A stretch of 64,000 nt of DNA from an uncultured Thermomicrobia bacterium (lineage in GTDB: Bacteria > Chloroflexota > Chloroflexia > Thermomicrobiales > JALYUS01): NCBI GenBank assembly GCA_937968015.1, contig CALBSO010000109.1, positions 103,551 through 167,550 on the forward strand, given 5' to 3'. The notes beneath the pieces were generated by a model. The model was not told the DNA's origin. It worked only from the letters and a program-made list of their open reading frames with translations, and ran no database searches. Of the stretch, positions 43,122 through 50,768 are shown piece by piece; positions within the stretch are counted from its first letter, which is position 1, and each line of letters opens with the position of its first letter. Both the position numbers and the translations under genes were made by a program.

Positions 43122-43910
43122 TTGCGTTTTCTTATCGTCGGTGACATTTTCGGCCAGCCGGGGCGGCAGGGGGCCGCGCGGTTTATCCCGACGCTTCGCC
43201 GCGAGCATGGTATTGATTATGTCATTGCGAACGGCGAGAACGCGGCGGGCGGACGCGGCCTGACCCGCGCCACGGCGGAGGAACTCTTTCGTACCGGGAT
43301 TGACGTGCTGACACTGGGGAACCATACCTGGTCACAGCGAGAAATGATTACCGCGCTGACAGACGAGCAGATCCCGATTGTACGGCCGCAAAACTACCCG
43401 CCGGGCGTTCCCGGGCGGGGATTCATTGATGTGGATGTGCGAGGCGCGCGGGTGCGCGTCGTCAGCCTGATGGGTCGCGTCTTCCTCGCCGAAAGCCTCG
43501 ACGATCCCTTCCGGGCAGCGGACGATCTGTTGCGGACGACGCCGGACGACGCGATCGTTCTCGTTGATTTCCATGGTGAGGCGACAAGCGAGAAAGTCGC
43601 GATGGGGTGGCATCTGGATGGGCGCGTGGCGGCCGTCTTCGGGACGCATACGCATATCCCGACGGCGGATGCGCGGATTTTGCCACGCGGCACCGCCTTC
43701 GTCACCGATCTCGGCATGGTGGGGCCGCAACACTCGGTCATCGGCAGTGAAGTCGAGCCGGTGCTGCGTCGCTTCCTGACCGGCATGCCGGCCCGGTTTG
43801 AGGTGGCGAGTGGCCCAATCACCTTCAATGCCGTTATCATCGAGGTGGACCGCCGGACCCGGCGCGGGCGAGGTATCTGGCGGCGGGACATCTGGGATGT
43901 GGACCTCTAG
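43122..43910 (+). CDS. ymdB: YmdB-type metallophosphoesterase (2',3'-cyclic-nucleotide phosphodiesterase)
   Basis: A 262-residue dinuclear metallophosphatase of the TIGR00282 family. LIVGDIFGQPGRQG, NGENAAGGRGL, LGNHTWSQ, LVDFHGEATSEK and GTHTHIPTADARILPRGTAFVTDLGMVG contain the metal ligands. YmdB hydrolyses cyclic nucleotides and influences RNase Y targets in Bacillus; it is next to rny here. TTG 43122 gives the family N-terminus and has GGGGAGG 11 bases upstream. The alternative ATG 43041 overlaps rny and would add 27 residues encoded by the palindrome. Confidence 0.93.
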   Translation: MRFLIVGDIFGQPGRQGAARFIPTLRREHGIDYVIANGENAAGGRGLTRATAEELFRTGIDVLTLGNHTWSQREMITALTDEQIPIVRPQNYPPGVPGRGFIDVDVRGARVRVVSLMGRVFLAESLDDPFRAADDLLRTTPDDAIVLVDFHGEATSEKVAMGWHLDGRVAAVFGTHTHIPTADARILPRGTAFVTDLGMVGPQHSVIGSEVEPVLRRFLTGMPARFEVASGPITFNAVIIEVDRRTRRGRGIWRRDIWDVDL

Positions 43911-44072
43911 CGCGTTGGTGGCCGAGATTATGCGCCATGGAAAGGATACGCGGGCGGTTCGGGCCCCACAGGAGGGTTGAGGAGGAGAATGGATCGGATA
44001 CTGCGTGGGTTGCGAATCGGGCCGGAGGCGGCTTCGATGCCCGATGCGCCAGCCAATCAGGAGGAATCTGTG

Positions 44073-44414
44073 ATGCAAACCGCACCCCCCGCCTACGAAC
44101 CTGTTCCTGAGGAGGGCGCGGCCACTCCTCACGTTGCGGCGGTCGGGAAGCGCAGCGACATCTTGAAGGTCTCGTCCCGCTCCCGCCCGAGTGCGGTGGC
44201 GGGTGCGATTGCTGGCGTCGTCCGCGAGTCGGGCCGGGCGGAGGTGCAGGCTATCGGCGCGGGCGCCACAAACCAGGCGGTCAAGGCTGTCGCCATTGCC
44301 CGCGACTACCTCGCGGAGACGGGCATCAACGCGGTCTGCCTACCCTCTTTCATTGATGTCGTCATTGGCGATGAGGACCGCACCGCGCTGCGATTGATTG
44401 TCGAGCCGCGGTAA
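44073..44414 (+). CDS. spoVS: SpoVS family (Alba-fold) protein
   Basis: A 113-residue protein whose last 86 residues are almost canonical SpoVS: DILKVSSRSRPSAVAGAIAGV, then AEVQAIGAGATNQAVKAVAIARDYLA and RTALRLIVEPR. SpoVS is an Alba-like nucleic-acid binder, required for coat assembly and cortex formation in Bacillus but present in non-sporulating lineages too. ATG 44073 has AGGAGG 8 bases upstream; the longer frames from 43977 or 43989 are less likely, though 43989 also has GAGGAG nearby. Third gene after rny-ymdB, suggesting an RNA-related role (inference). Confidence 0.9.
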   Translation: MQTAPPAYEPVPEEGAATPHVAAVGKRSDILKVSSRSRPSAVAGAIAGVVRESGRAEVQAIGAGATNQAVKAVAIARDYLAETGINAVCLPSFIDVVIGDEDRTALRLIVEPR

Positions 44415-44475
44415 ATATTGGGCCATGGCGGGGGTGTCCGCGCCGCCCCCGTGAGGCGAAGGAGCGTGTAGGTCC

Positions 44476-45360
44476 ATGGCTGAGGCAGGGCAACTCCCGC
44501 TGTCGTCCTTTCCGATTGAGTTGCACTGCCATTCCACGGCCTCTGATGGGACGTATCCCCCCGCACGCGTCGTTGCCATGGCGGCCGCGCGCGGGGTGCG
44601 CGCCCTCTCTCTCACCGATCACGACACCACGGCGGGCATCGGCGAAGCGTCTGTTGCCGCCGCTGGATTCGGCATGACGCTGATTCCCGGCGTCGAACTC
44701 ACTTGCTCGGTTGCGAGAGGCGAAGTCCATCTGCTCGGCTATTTCGTCGCGGTCGAGAACGACGATTTCCAGCGACAACTCGCGCGGTTTCGTGGTGGGC
44801 GCGATGCGCGCGGGCAGGCGATGGTCGAGAAACTGAATGCCCTCGGCATCCCGGTGCGGTGGGAGCGGGTCAAAGCAATCGCCGGTGATGGTGCGGTCGG
44901 GCGGCCCCATGTGGGGCGTGCGCTGATCGAAGTCGGCGCGGCAGCGGATATTGACGATGCCTTTGACCGCTATATCGGTCGTGGCCGTCCCGCGCACGTC
45001 GAGCGGCAGCAGTTGGCGCCGGTCGAGGCTGTGCAACTCGTCCGCGCGGCGGGCGGCGTCCCGGTTCTCGCCCATCCACTCAGCGTCACCGGTCTGGACG
45101 CCACGCTTGCCGAGATGATCCCGGCGGGCCTTCTCGGCATCGAAGCCTATTACGGCGCATACTCACTCGACGAACGCGAATCGCTCGCAGCAATCGCGAC
45201 GAACCACAATCTCATTACCACGGTCGGCAACGATTTTCACGGCGATGTCCATGGTGGCGCGGTGATGGGGGGTACGATTGGGCCGTCAGACGTGCTGGAT
45301 CGCCTCGTAATGGCTGCGAGGCGGGTAATCGGCACCATCCACGGTAGGGGCGAAACATGA
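44476..45360 (+). CDS. PHP-domain phosphoesterase (RNase AM/YciV-like)
   Basis: A 294-residue PHP phosphoesterase. Metal ligands are in ELHCHSTASDGTY (His-x-His), LSLTDHDTTAG, GVELTC, and GVPVLAHPLSV; the inserted lid has GRPHVGRALIEVGAA and IGRGRPAHVERQQLAP. The family includes 5'-3' exoribonuclease RNase AM and 3',5'-nucleotide bisphosphate phosphatase. Its place after rny, ymdB and spoVS makes RNA or nucleotide turnover likely. ATG 44476 has AAGGAG about 15 bases upstream, a loose spacing. The stop overlaps the following small gene (ATGA). Confidence 0.9.
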   Translation: MAEAGQLPLSSFPIELHCHSTASDGTYPPARVVAMAAARGVRALSLTDHDTTAGIGEASVAAAGFGMTLIPGVELTCSVARGEVHLLGYFVAVENDDFQRQLARFRGGRDARGQAMVEKLNALGIPVRWERVKAIAGDGAVGRPHVGRALIEVGAAADIDDAFDRYIGRGRPAHVERQQLAPVEAVQLVRAAGGVPVLAHPLSVTGLDATLAEMIPAGLLGIEAYYGAYSLDERESLAAIATNHNLITTVGNDFHGDVHGGAVMGGTIGPSDVLDRLVMAARRVIGTIHGRGET

Positions 45361-45536
45361 CGAGGTCGAAGGATTGGTGGCGGAGATTCTCCGTCGCGTT
45401 CTGTTGCCTTTTGATTGTAAATAACCTTGTGTTGCTCTTAATTGGCGCCCTCTATTGGCTCGTTGTTCTCGCAGGCATGATAATCTGTGTCGGATTGTCC
45501 CTGATTGTTGCATCAACATGGTCATCAGCGAACTGA
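45357..45536 (+). CDS. 59-residue membrane peptide coupled to the PHP gene
   Basis: ATG 45357 overlaps the PHP stop (ATGA). The product is MTRSKDWWRRF followed by two hydrophobic stretches: about residues 12-32 (SVAFCCLLIVNNLVLLLIGAL) and 34-54 (WLVVLAGMIICVGLSLIVAS), then a short polar end. A basic N-terminus and two helices fit a small membrane protein with both ends inside. Codon use is less GC-rich than the neighbours. No family is recognised. Tight coupling and a coherent topology support it. Confidence 0.6.
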   Translation: MTRSKDWWRRFSVAFCCLLIVNNLVLLLIGALYWLVVLAGMIICVGLSLIVASTWSSAN

Positions 45537-45572
45537 ATTTGCATTTCCACTTGTATGCGGAAGGAGCGGTTC

Positions 45573-46412
45573 ATGCCTACGTACGACTTCACACTCAGCG
45601 CGTTCGGGGATGAGATCGCGGCGGACCTTGCCGAGCAACTGGATGTGATGCAGCGGGAGGGGATCCCCGCGTTAGAGTTCCGGGGCGCGTGGGGAAAGAA
45701 CATCCTCGATCTCTCCGATGATGAAGTGCGGAAGGCGAAGGGCATGCTCGACGCGCACGGGATGCATGTCTCCGCAGTCGGCTCGCCGATCGGCAAGGTG
45801 AAGATCACGGATGACTTCGGCGCGCACCTCGAACGTTTCCGCCGCGCGCTCGCCGTCGCCGACATGCTGGACGCGCCGCGCATCCGTATCTTCTCCTTCT
45901 TCATTCCGGCGGGTGAGGATGCCGCAAACTATCGCACGGCGGTGATGGATCGCATGCTGATGCTCACGGACCTCGCGGAAGAGGCGGGCGTCACGCTCTG
46001 GCACGAAAACGAGAAGGAGATTTACGGCGATGTCGCCACTCGTTGCGCCGACCTGCATACGACGATCCGCTCGCCAAACCTGCGCGCTGCGTTCGACCCG
46101 GCGAACTTCATCCAGTGTGGCGTCCGCCCGATGGACGAGGCGTGGCCGCTCCTCGCTGATGTCTCCACTCATATTCACATTAAGGACGCGGTGATGGTGG
46201 ATGGGCATGTGGTCCCGGCGGGCGAGGGTGACGGCCAGGTGAAGGAACTGCTTCAAGCGCTCGTCAAGCGCGGCTATCGCGGCTACCTGACGCTCGAACC
46301 GCATCTGAAGGCGGCGGGGCCATTCGGCGGTTTCTCCGGCCCGGACCTCTTCCATACCGCCGTGGAAGCGCTGAAGGGACTGCTGAAAGAAGTCGAAGGG
46401 AGCACGCCGTGA
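45573..46412 (+). CDS. Sugar phosphate isomerase/epimerase (TIM barrel) 1
   Basis: A 279-residue xylose-isomerase-like TIM barrel (AP_endonuc_2 family). LSAFGDEIAADLAEQLDVM opens the barrel; metal-ligand Glu in TLWHENEKEIYGD, Asp/Asn in AFDPANFIQCG, His in HIHIKDAVMVDGHVVPAGEGDG, and Glu in YLTLEPHL are recognisable. Such enzymes isomerise ketoses or inosose. ATG 45573 has AAGGAG 6 bases upstream; the frame extends to 45555 without support. First gene of a four-gene catabolic cluster; the next start overlaps its stop. Confidence 0.88.
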   Translation: MPTYDFTLSAFGDEIAADLAEQLDVMQREGIPALEFRGAWGKNILDLSDDEVRKAKGMLDAHGMHVSAVGSPIGKVKITDDFGAHLERFRRALAVADMLDAPRIRIFSFFIPAGEDAANYRTAVMDRMLMLTDLAEEAGVTLWHENEKEIYGDVATRCADLHTTIRSPNLRAAFDPANFIQCGVRPMDEAWPLLADVSTHIHIKDAVMVDGHVVPAGEGDGQVKELLQALVKRGYRGYLTLEPHLKAAGPFGGFSGPDLFHTAVEALKGLLKEVEGSTP

Positions 46413-47239
46413 TTGCTGGACAGATACCGCGCTTCGGCTGTTGCGGCGGGATCGCGGACGCGCCGCTGATCCGCGATGCCGGTTTCGATTATATCGAGTT
46501 GCCCGTCGGGACGTTGATGAGTGCGACGGATGAGACGGCCTACCAGCGGATCATGCGGGAAATCCTGGTGATCGGCTTGCCGGTCGAGGCGTGCAACGTC
46601 TTCATCCCCGCGACACTCAAGATCGCCGGGCCGGATGTCGAGCGCGAACCCTTGTGGCACTATGCGGCGACGGCGCTCCAGCGAATGGGCGAGATCGGCG
46701 TGCGTGTCTGTGTCTTCGGCAGCGGTGGCGCGCGTTCGATCCCCGAAGGATTTGACCGGACGACCGCCCTCGACCAACTGGCGGCCTTCCTCGATCATGT
46801 CCAGGAAGTGAGCGCGCGGCATGGCGTCCGCGTCGTCATCGAGCCGCTCAATCGCCGGGAGTCCAACGTCTTCAACTCCGTCGCGGAATCGGACGCGTTC
46901 AATCAGTCACGCGGGTTGGTGGGAATCGGCGTGCTGGCAGACCTCTATCACCTCTCTGTCGAAGGCGAGACCTACGATGGGATGGTCGCGGCGGGTGACC
47001 GGCTCGGCCACGCCCACGTCGCGGATGCCGACCGCAGTGCGCCGGGTGAGGGTGCGGCGACCGATTACGCGGGCTTTTTCCAGACATTGAAGCGCATCGG
47101 CTACCTCGGCACGATCAGCGTCGAGGCACGTTGGCGCACGACCGTTCGTGACGAGTTGCGCGGTACCGACGTGAGAGATCGCGAGAGCGAGCATCATCGG
47201 GCGCTCGCATTCGTCCGCCGCCAGTGGGGCGCGATATGA
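46409..47239 (+). CDS. Sugar phosphate isomerase/epimerase (TIM barrel) 2
   Basis: A 276-residue TIM barrel of the same superfamily but a different subgroup. It starts with RFGCCGGIADAPLIRDAGFDYIELPV, carries the metal ligand Glu in VVIEPLNRRESNVFNS, and LADLYHLSVEGETYDGMVAAG plus HAHVADADRSAPGEG and TISVEARWR as later metal sites. The substrate is probably a keto-sugar or cyclitol. The start is GTG 46409, overlapping the previous stop (GTGA). Part of the catabolic cluster. Confidence 0.86.
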   Translation: MIAGQIPRFGCCGGIADAPLIRDAGFDYIELPVGTLMSATDETAYQRIMREILVIGLPVEACNVFIPATLKIAGPDVEREPLWHYAATALQRMGEIGVRVCVFGSGGARSIPEGFDRTTALDQLAAFLDHVQEVSARHGVRVVIEPLNRRESNVFNSVAESDAFNQSRGLVGIGVLADLYHLSVEGETYDGMVAAGDRLGHAHVADADRSAPGEGAATDYAGFFQTLKRIGYLGTISVEARWRTTVRDELRGTDVRDRESEHHRALAFVRRQWGAI

Positions 47240-47305
47240 AGAGGCGATAGTATAGAAAGAGAAAGAGAACGCTTTGGCTGACTGATCGGGCGATGAGAGG
47301 GGGAA

Positions 47306-48574
47306 GTGGTGGCAAAGAAAGGCAAAGACAAGGATCGGGCCAAGGAGAAGAAGGAGAAGAAGGCCGCGAAACAAACGCCGCCCGCGATGCCGGAACACGA
47401 GAAGATCGGCTTCGGGATCGTTGGTGGGGGTGTAATCGGACCGTTTCATGCGCGCGCCATCACGGCCCAGCCGGATGCGCGGCTCATCGCCGTCTGTGAT
47501 GTCGTGCCGGGTGCGGCGGAAAAACTGGCGGGCGAGTTCGGCGCGCAGGCGATGACCAACCTCGATGCGATGCTGGCGCGCGACGACATTCAGGTGGTTT
47601 CGGTCTGCGTGCCGAGCGGGTTACATGCGGAGATCGGCATCAAGGCGGCACAGGCGGGCAAGCATGTCATCTGCGAGAAGCCGATTGATATCACGCTCGA
47701 CGCGGCGGATCGGCTCATCGCGGCGTGCGACGCGGCGGGGGTGAAGTTGCAGGTGATCTCGCAGCACCGCTTCGGTGCGGGCATGCAGCGGCTAAAACAG
47801 GCGATTGACAACGGCGCGCTTGGCACGCTCGTGATGGGCAACGCGTCAATCTTCTGGTATCGCGCGCAGGCGTATTACGACAGCGGCGGCTGGCGCGGCA
47901 CCTGGGCGCTCGATGGTGGTGGCTGCCTGATGAATCAGGGCGTGCATTACGTGGACTTGCTCCGTTGGGCGATGGGGCCGGCGGCAAGCGTCACCGCGAA
48001 AATGGGCACGCTCGCGCACGAGCGGATCGAGGTCGAGGACGCGGCGGTTGCCGTCATTCAATTCGAGAACGGCGCGATTGGCTCCTTGATCGGTACGACT
48101 GATGCCTTCCCTGGCTATACCTGCCGGTTGGAGATCGTCGGCACTGAGGGATCGGTGATCCTTGAAGATGGCGAGATCAAGGCATGGAACGTGAAGGCCG
48201 AGATCGGCGAGGTCGGCGCGTACGGGCGGAGCAAAGAGGCGAAGCAGGCAGAGGCAGCCGCGAATGGCAAAAGCAGCGGTCAGGGCGCGGCCGATCCAGC
48301 GGCGATCTCATGGGGCGGGCATGCCTACGAAGTGCGCGATATGATTGACGCCATCCGAGAAGATCGCGCGGTCGCGCTGCCCGGACCGAGCGCGCGCAAC
48401 GCGCTCGAACTGATCCTGGCGGTCTATCGCTCCGCCGAGACCGGGCGCGCGGTGAAGATGCCTATGAACCCGAAATGGCGACCGGGCATCAAAAAGACGA
48501 CGACACTCCCCACGCCTGCGCTAAAGAAATCCCAACCGGCACGACGCGTGGCAGCGAAAGCAGGGGCCAAATGA
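47306..48574 (+). CDS. Gfo/Idh/MocA family oxidoreductase with charged tails
   Basis: A 422-residue NAD(P)-dependent dehydrogenase. The Rossmann loop is IGFGIVGGGVIGPFHARAI, the conserved EKP is in HVICEKPIDITLDAADRL, and the catalytic-domain block is DGGGCLMNQGVHYVDLLRWAMG with the His-Asp pair. Members oxidise sugars or inositol at a hydroxyl. Two oddities: a 33-residue Lys-rich N-terminal tail (KKGKDKDRAKEKKEKKAAK) and a basic C-terminal tail (KKSQPARRVAAKAGAK). GTG 47306 follows AGAGGGGG; ATG CCG at 47387 would remove the tail. Coupled to the next gene. Confidence 0.9.
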   Translation: MVAKKGKDKDRAKEKKEKKAAKQTPPAMPEHEKIGFGIVGGGVIGPFHARAITAQPDARLIAVCDVVPGAAEKLAGEFGAQAMTNLDAMLARDDIQVVSVCVPSGLHAEIGIKAAQAGKHVICEKPIDITLDAADRLIAACDAAGVKLQVISQHRFGAGMQRLKQAIDNGALGTLVMGNASIFWYRAQAYYDSGGWRGTWALDGGGCLMNQGVHYVDLLRWAMGPAASVTAKMGTLAHERIEVEDAAVAVIQFENGAIGSLIGTTDAFPGYTCRLEIVGTEGSVILEDGEIKAWNVKAEIGEVGAYGRSKEAKQAEAAANGKSSGQGAADPAAISWGGHAYEVRDMIDAIREDRAVALPGPSARNALELILAVYRSAETGRAVKMPMNPKWRPGIKKTTTLPTPALKKSQPARRVAAKAGAK

Positions 48575-49398
48575 GCATCAAACTCGCGTATACCACCCTC
48601 GCGTGCCCTGATTGGTCGCTCGAACAGGTGATTGATGCGACGAAGCGGTACGGGTTCGATGGAATCGAGATGCGGTTACTCGACGGGGAGATCATCCCGC
48701 CGAACCTGCCGCCACATGATCGGGAGCGGGTCGCAACCGAATGCAAGGCAGCAGGCGTGCCGATCTGCTGCCTCGATACCTCGCTTCGCATCGCGACGAG
48801 CGCGACGGATGCCGACGCTCGCCTCGAAGCCGAGCGCGATGCGGCGGCGTATCTCGAACTCGCATACGCTTGGGGTGCGCCGGTCATTCGCGTCTTCGGC
48901 GGCGCGCCGGAGGACGGGAAAGGCCCTGCTGACATCGTCGCGCCGATGGCGGACCTGCTCAGCAAGATCGGCCAGCGAGCTGAACAACTGGGCGTCAGTG
49001 TCGCGCTTGAAACGCACGATTTCTTTTCCGCGTCCACAGACGTGATGCGCGTGCTCAATCAAGTGCGGAACCGGCATGTCGGCGTGTTGTGGGACACGCA
49101 TCACCCCTACCGGATGGGCGAAAGCGTGGCCGAAACATACGAGCGTGTCGTCTCCCGCCTCCTGCACGTCCACGTCAAGGATGCGCGGAAGGACGAAACC
49201 AATCGTACCGGCTGGAAACTCGTTCTGCTCGGGGAGGGCGAGGTGCCCGTCGCCGAGACCGTGACATACCTCCGCAGTGTCGGCTACGATCAATGGGTTG
49301 CGGTCGAGTGGGAAAAAAAGTGGCACCCTGAGATCGAACCGCCGGAGGTCGCGTTGCCCCATGATGGGACACTTCTGCGGGAATGGCTAAACGGGTAA
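48571..49398 (+). CDS. Sugar phosphate isomerase/epimerase (TIM barrel) 3
   Basis: A 275-residue third xylose-isomerase-like TIM barrel. LAYTTLACPDWSLEQVIDATKRYGFDGIEMR is the start; Glu in SVALETHDFFSA, Asp/His in GVLWDTHHPYRMGES, HVHVKDAR and VAVEWEKKWHPEI supply the metal and substrate sites. ATG 48571 overlaps the dehydrogenase stop (ATGA). With the dehydrogenase and the other two barrels it makes a cluster typical of inositol or rare-sugar breakdown; the exact compound is unknown and no transporter is adjacent. Confidence 0.88.
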   Translation: MSIKLAYTTLACPDWSLEQVIDATKRYGFDGIEMRLLDGEIIPPNLPPHDRERVATECKAAGVPICCLDTSLRIATSATDADARLEAERDAAAYLELAYAWGAPVIRVFGGAPEDGKGPADIVAPMADLLSKIGQRAEQLGVSVALETHDFFSASTDVMRVLNQVRNRHVGVLWDTHHPYRMGESVAETYERVVSRLLHVHVKDARKDETNRTGWKLVLLGEGEVPVAETVTYLRSVGYDQWVAVEWEKKWHPEIEPPEVALPHDGTLLREWLNG

Positions 49399-49410
49399 CA
49401 CCTCATTCCC

Positions 49411-49552
49411 CACTCCCCAGAGGGCGCCCGCCCCTCTATCGCAATGGAGAGAGGGAGCGATCGGCTGAAAGATCGGGATGCGAAGGGGAAGGCCACGGCA
49501 CTTGATTTGAGTCACCCCTCCCTTTTCGGGGAGGGGCTGGGGAGAGGTATCC
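49411..49552. repeat. Cluster of GC-rich palindromes upstream of the J-domain gene
   Basis: Includes CCCAGAGGGCGCCC (49416-49429) and CCCCTCCC, TTTTC, GGGGAGGGG (49515-49536). The last arm runs into GGGGAGAGG, the apparent ribosome site of the next gene. Confidence 0.55.
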
Positions 49553-50278
49553 CTGGACGATCTATACGCCATTTTGCAAGTGCAGCCGCACGCCGACGGG
49601 GATGTCATTCAAGCATCATACCGGCGGCTGGCGCTTCTCTATCACCCGGATCGCAATCCGGAGCGGCGTGCCTGGGCGGAAGAGCGTATGAAGCGCGTCA
49701 ACGCCGCGTACGCCGTGTTGAGCAACGCAAACCGGCGGCAGACCTACGACCGCCGCCGGTTCGGGGCGATCCCGCGCCCCTCAGATCGCCCCGCGACTGC
49801 CCCGGCCGCGACACGATCTCGTTCTCCCTACCCGGCGGATACGGAGAATGACTGGTTCCATTTGCACGTTTACGCCCAAGGTCGCACGGTGCCGGAGATC
49901 GAAGCGGTCGCCGACGAGCAGGTACAGCGCGATCTGGCTGAGTTCATGCGCCTCGTCGCCCCACCGGGCGCGGCAAACGTCGCGCTCATTGACCTGCTGA
50001 ACTCCGCCGCGACCGGACAGTACGTCGCATACACGCCATATGGTCAATCAATCGCACGACTCATCTTACGCACCGTGCTGCCGATGCTCCGCGACAACGC
50101 GTATGCTGGCATGCCGGACTCCGAGCGACTGCGGCGGATGATCGGGCACACCAACGACCTCGTGCAGGATCGGATGGGTACCGAGGGGCTGAAAATGGTC
50201 TTCAAGGGGAAGAACATCGTCGCGGACTGGGCGGGTTTGCTTCTTACCGTTGTGAACTTTCTCTGGGGTGATGCGTGA
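49553..50278 (+). CDS. J-domain (DnaJ-like) protein
   Basis: A protein of about 241 residues. The J-domain is residues 1-66: LDDLYAILQVQPHADGDVIQ, then YRRLALLYHPDRNPERR with the HPD tripeptide that stimulates DnaK ATPase. A Pro/Ser/Arg linker follows. The C-terminal part (about 95-240) is helical, contains FMRLVAPPGAANVALIDLLNSAA and ends with a hydrophobic segment (IVADWAGLLLTVVNFLWG); it matches no DnaJ class. The start is unclear: helix I needs a start before TTG 49574, and only CTG 49553 has a good site (GGGGAGAGG). No DnaK is nearby. Confidence 0.8.
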   Translation: MDDLYAILQVQPHADGDVIQASYRRLALLYHPDRNPERRAWAEERMKRVNAAYAVLSNANRRQTYDRRRFGAIPRPSDRPATAPAATRSRSPYPADTENDWFHLHVYAQGRTVPEIEAVADEQVQRDLAEFMRLVAPPGAANVALIDLLNSAATGQYVAYTPYGQSIARLILRTVLPMLRDNAYAGMPDSERLRRMIGHTNDLVQDRMGTEGLKMVFKGKNIVADWAGLLLTVVNFLWGDA

Positions 50279-50280
50279 GA

Positions 50281-50378
50281 ACCTCACCCTCACTACCCAC
50301 GCTGCCCATGCTGCCCAGAGGGCGCTCGCGCCCGCACCCGCCTTCCGTTCCTCGGTGTGGGCAGGGGGGTTAGGGCCG
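50281..50378. repeat. GC-rich palindromic block
   Basis: ACCTCACCCTCACTACCCA at the left and GGGGGGTTAGGGCC at the right are roughly complementary, with GCCCAGAGGGCGCTCGCG (50313-50330) between. It separates the convergent J-domain and 100-residue genes. Confidence 0.45.
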
Positions 50379-50681
50379 TTACGCTCCATGCTCCTTCGCG
50401 AAGTGGAGGAGATCGTCCAGGGTGACATCGGGGAGCGAGACGTAGCGGAATCCGCCGTCCGGGTCGTAGAGGAGGATGTGACCGGATGGAGTGGGCAGGA
50501 GCGCGGCGTCCCCGGGCGACGAACCGGCCTGCGGGAAGACCCAGGGCAGCGAGCGGAGCATCACGCGCTCGTCCGCGCGCGGGGAGACGACGAAGCCGTA
50601 TCCGGCCAGCAGCGACCGCACCGGGAGCGTCGTATCTACCGATTCCACCAGCCCTGCAACGGCCGCTTGCAGTAACCACAT
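50379..50681 (-). CDS. Hypothetical protein, 100 residues
   Basis: No family recognised. The product has LVESVDTTLPVRSLLAGYGFVVSPRADERVM, then PWVFPQAGSSPGDAALLPTPSGHILLYDPDGGFRYVSLPDVTLDDLLHF, with alternating hydrophobic strands and a DPDG turn, which looks like a compact alpha/beta protein rather than a shadow frame. ATG 50681 is preferred; GTG 50684 is adjacent. The ribosome site is weak. It lies divergent from rsmA and convergent with the J-domain gene. The larger frame extending to 51110 is antisense to rsmA. Confidence 0.5.
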   Translation of the reverse strand: MWLLQAAVAGLVESVDTTLPVRSLLAGYGFVVSPRADERVMLRSLPWVFPQAGSSPGDAALLPTPSGHILLYDPDGGFRYVSLPDVTLDDLLHFAKEHGA

Positions 50682-50755
50682 CACTCGCTGTCGCTTTCTC
50701 TCCAGAGGATGACTGCCACGCGAGCACGATAGCAGAGGCGTCGCGATCTGTCTGC

Positions 50756-50761
50756 TACACT
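50756..50761 (+). promoter_or_regulatory. -10 box placed for a leaderless rsmA transcript
   Basis: TACACT ends 7 bases before ATG 50769, and no Shine-Dalgarno exists, as for tsaE. The -35 is not clear. Confidence 0.45.
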
Positions 50762-50768
50762 GATCGGC

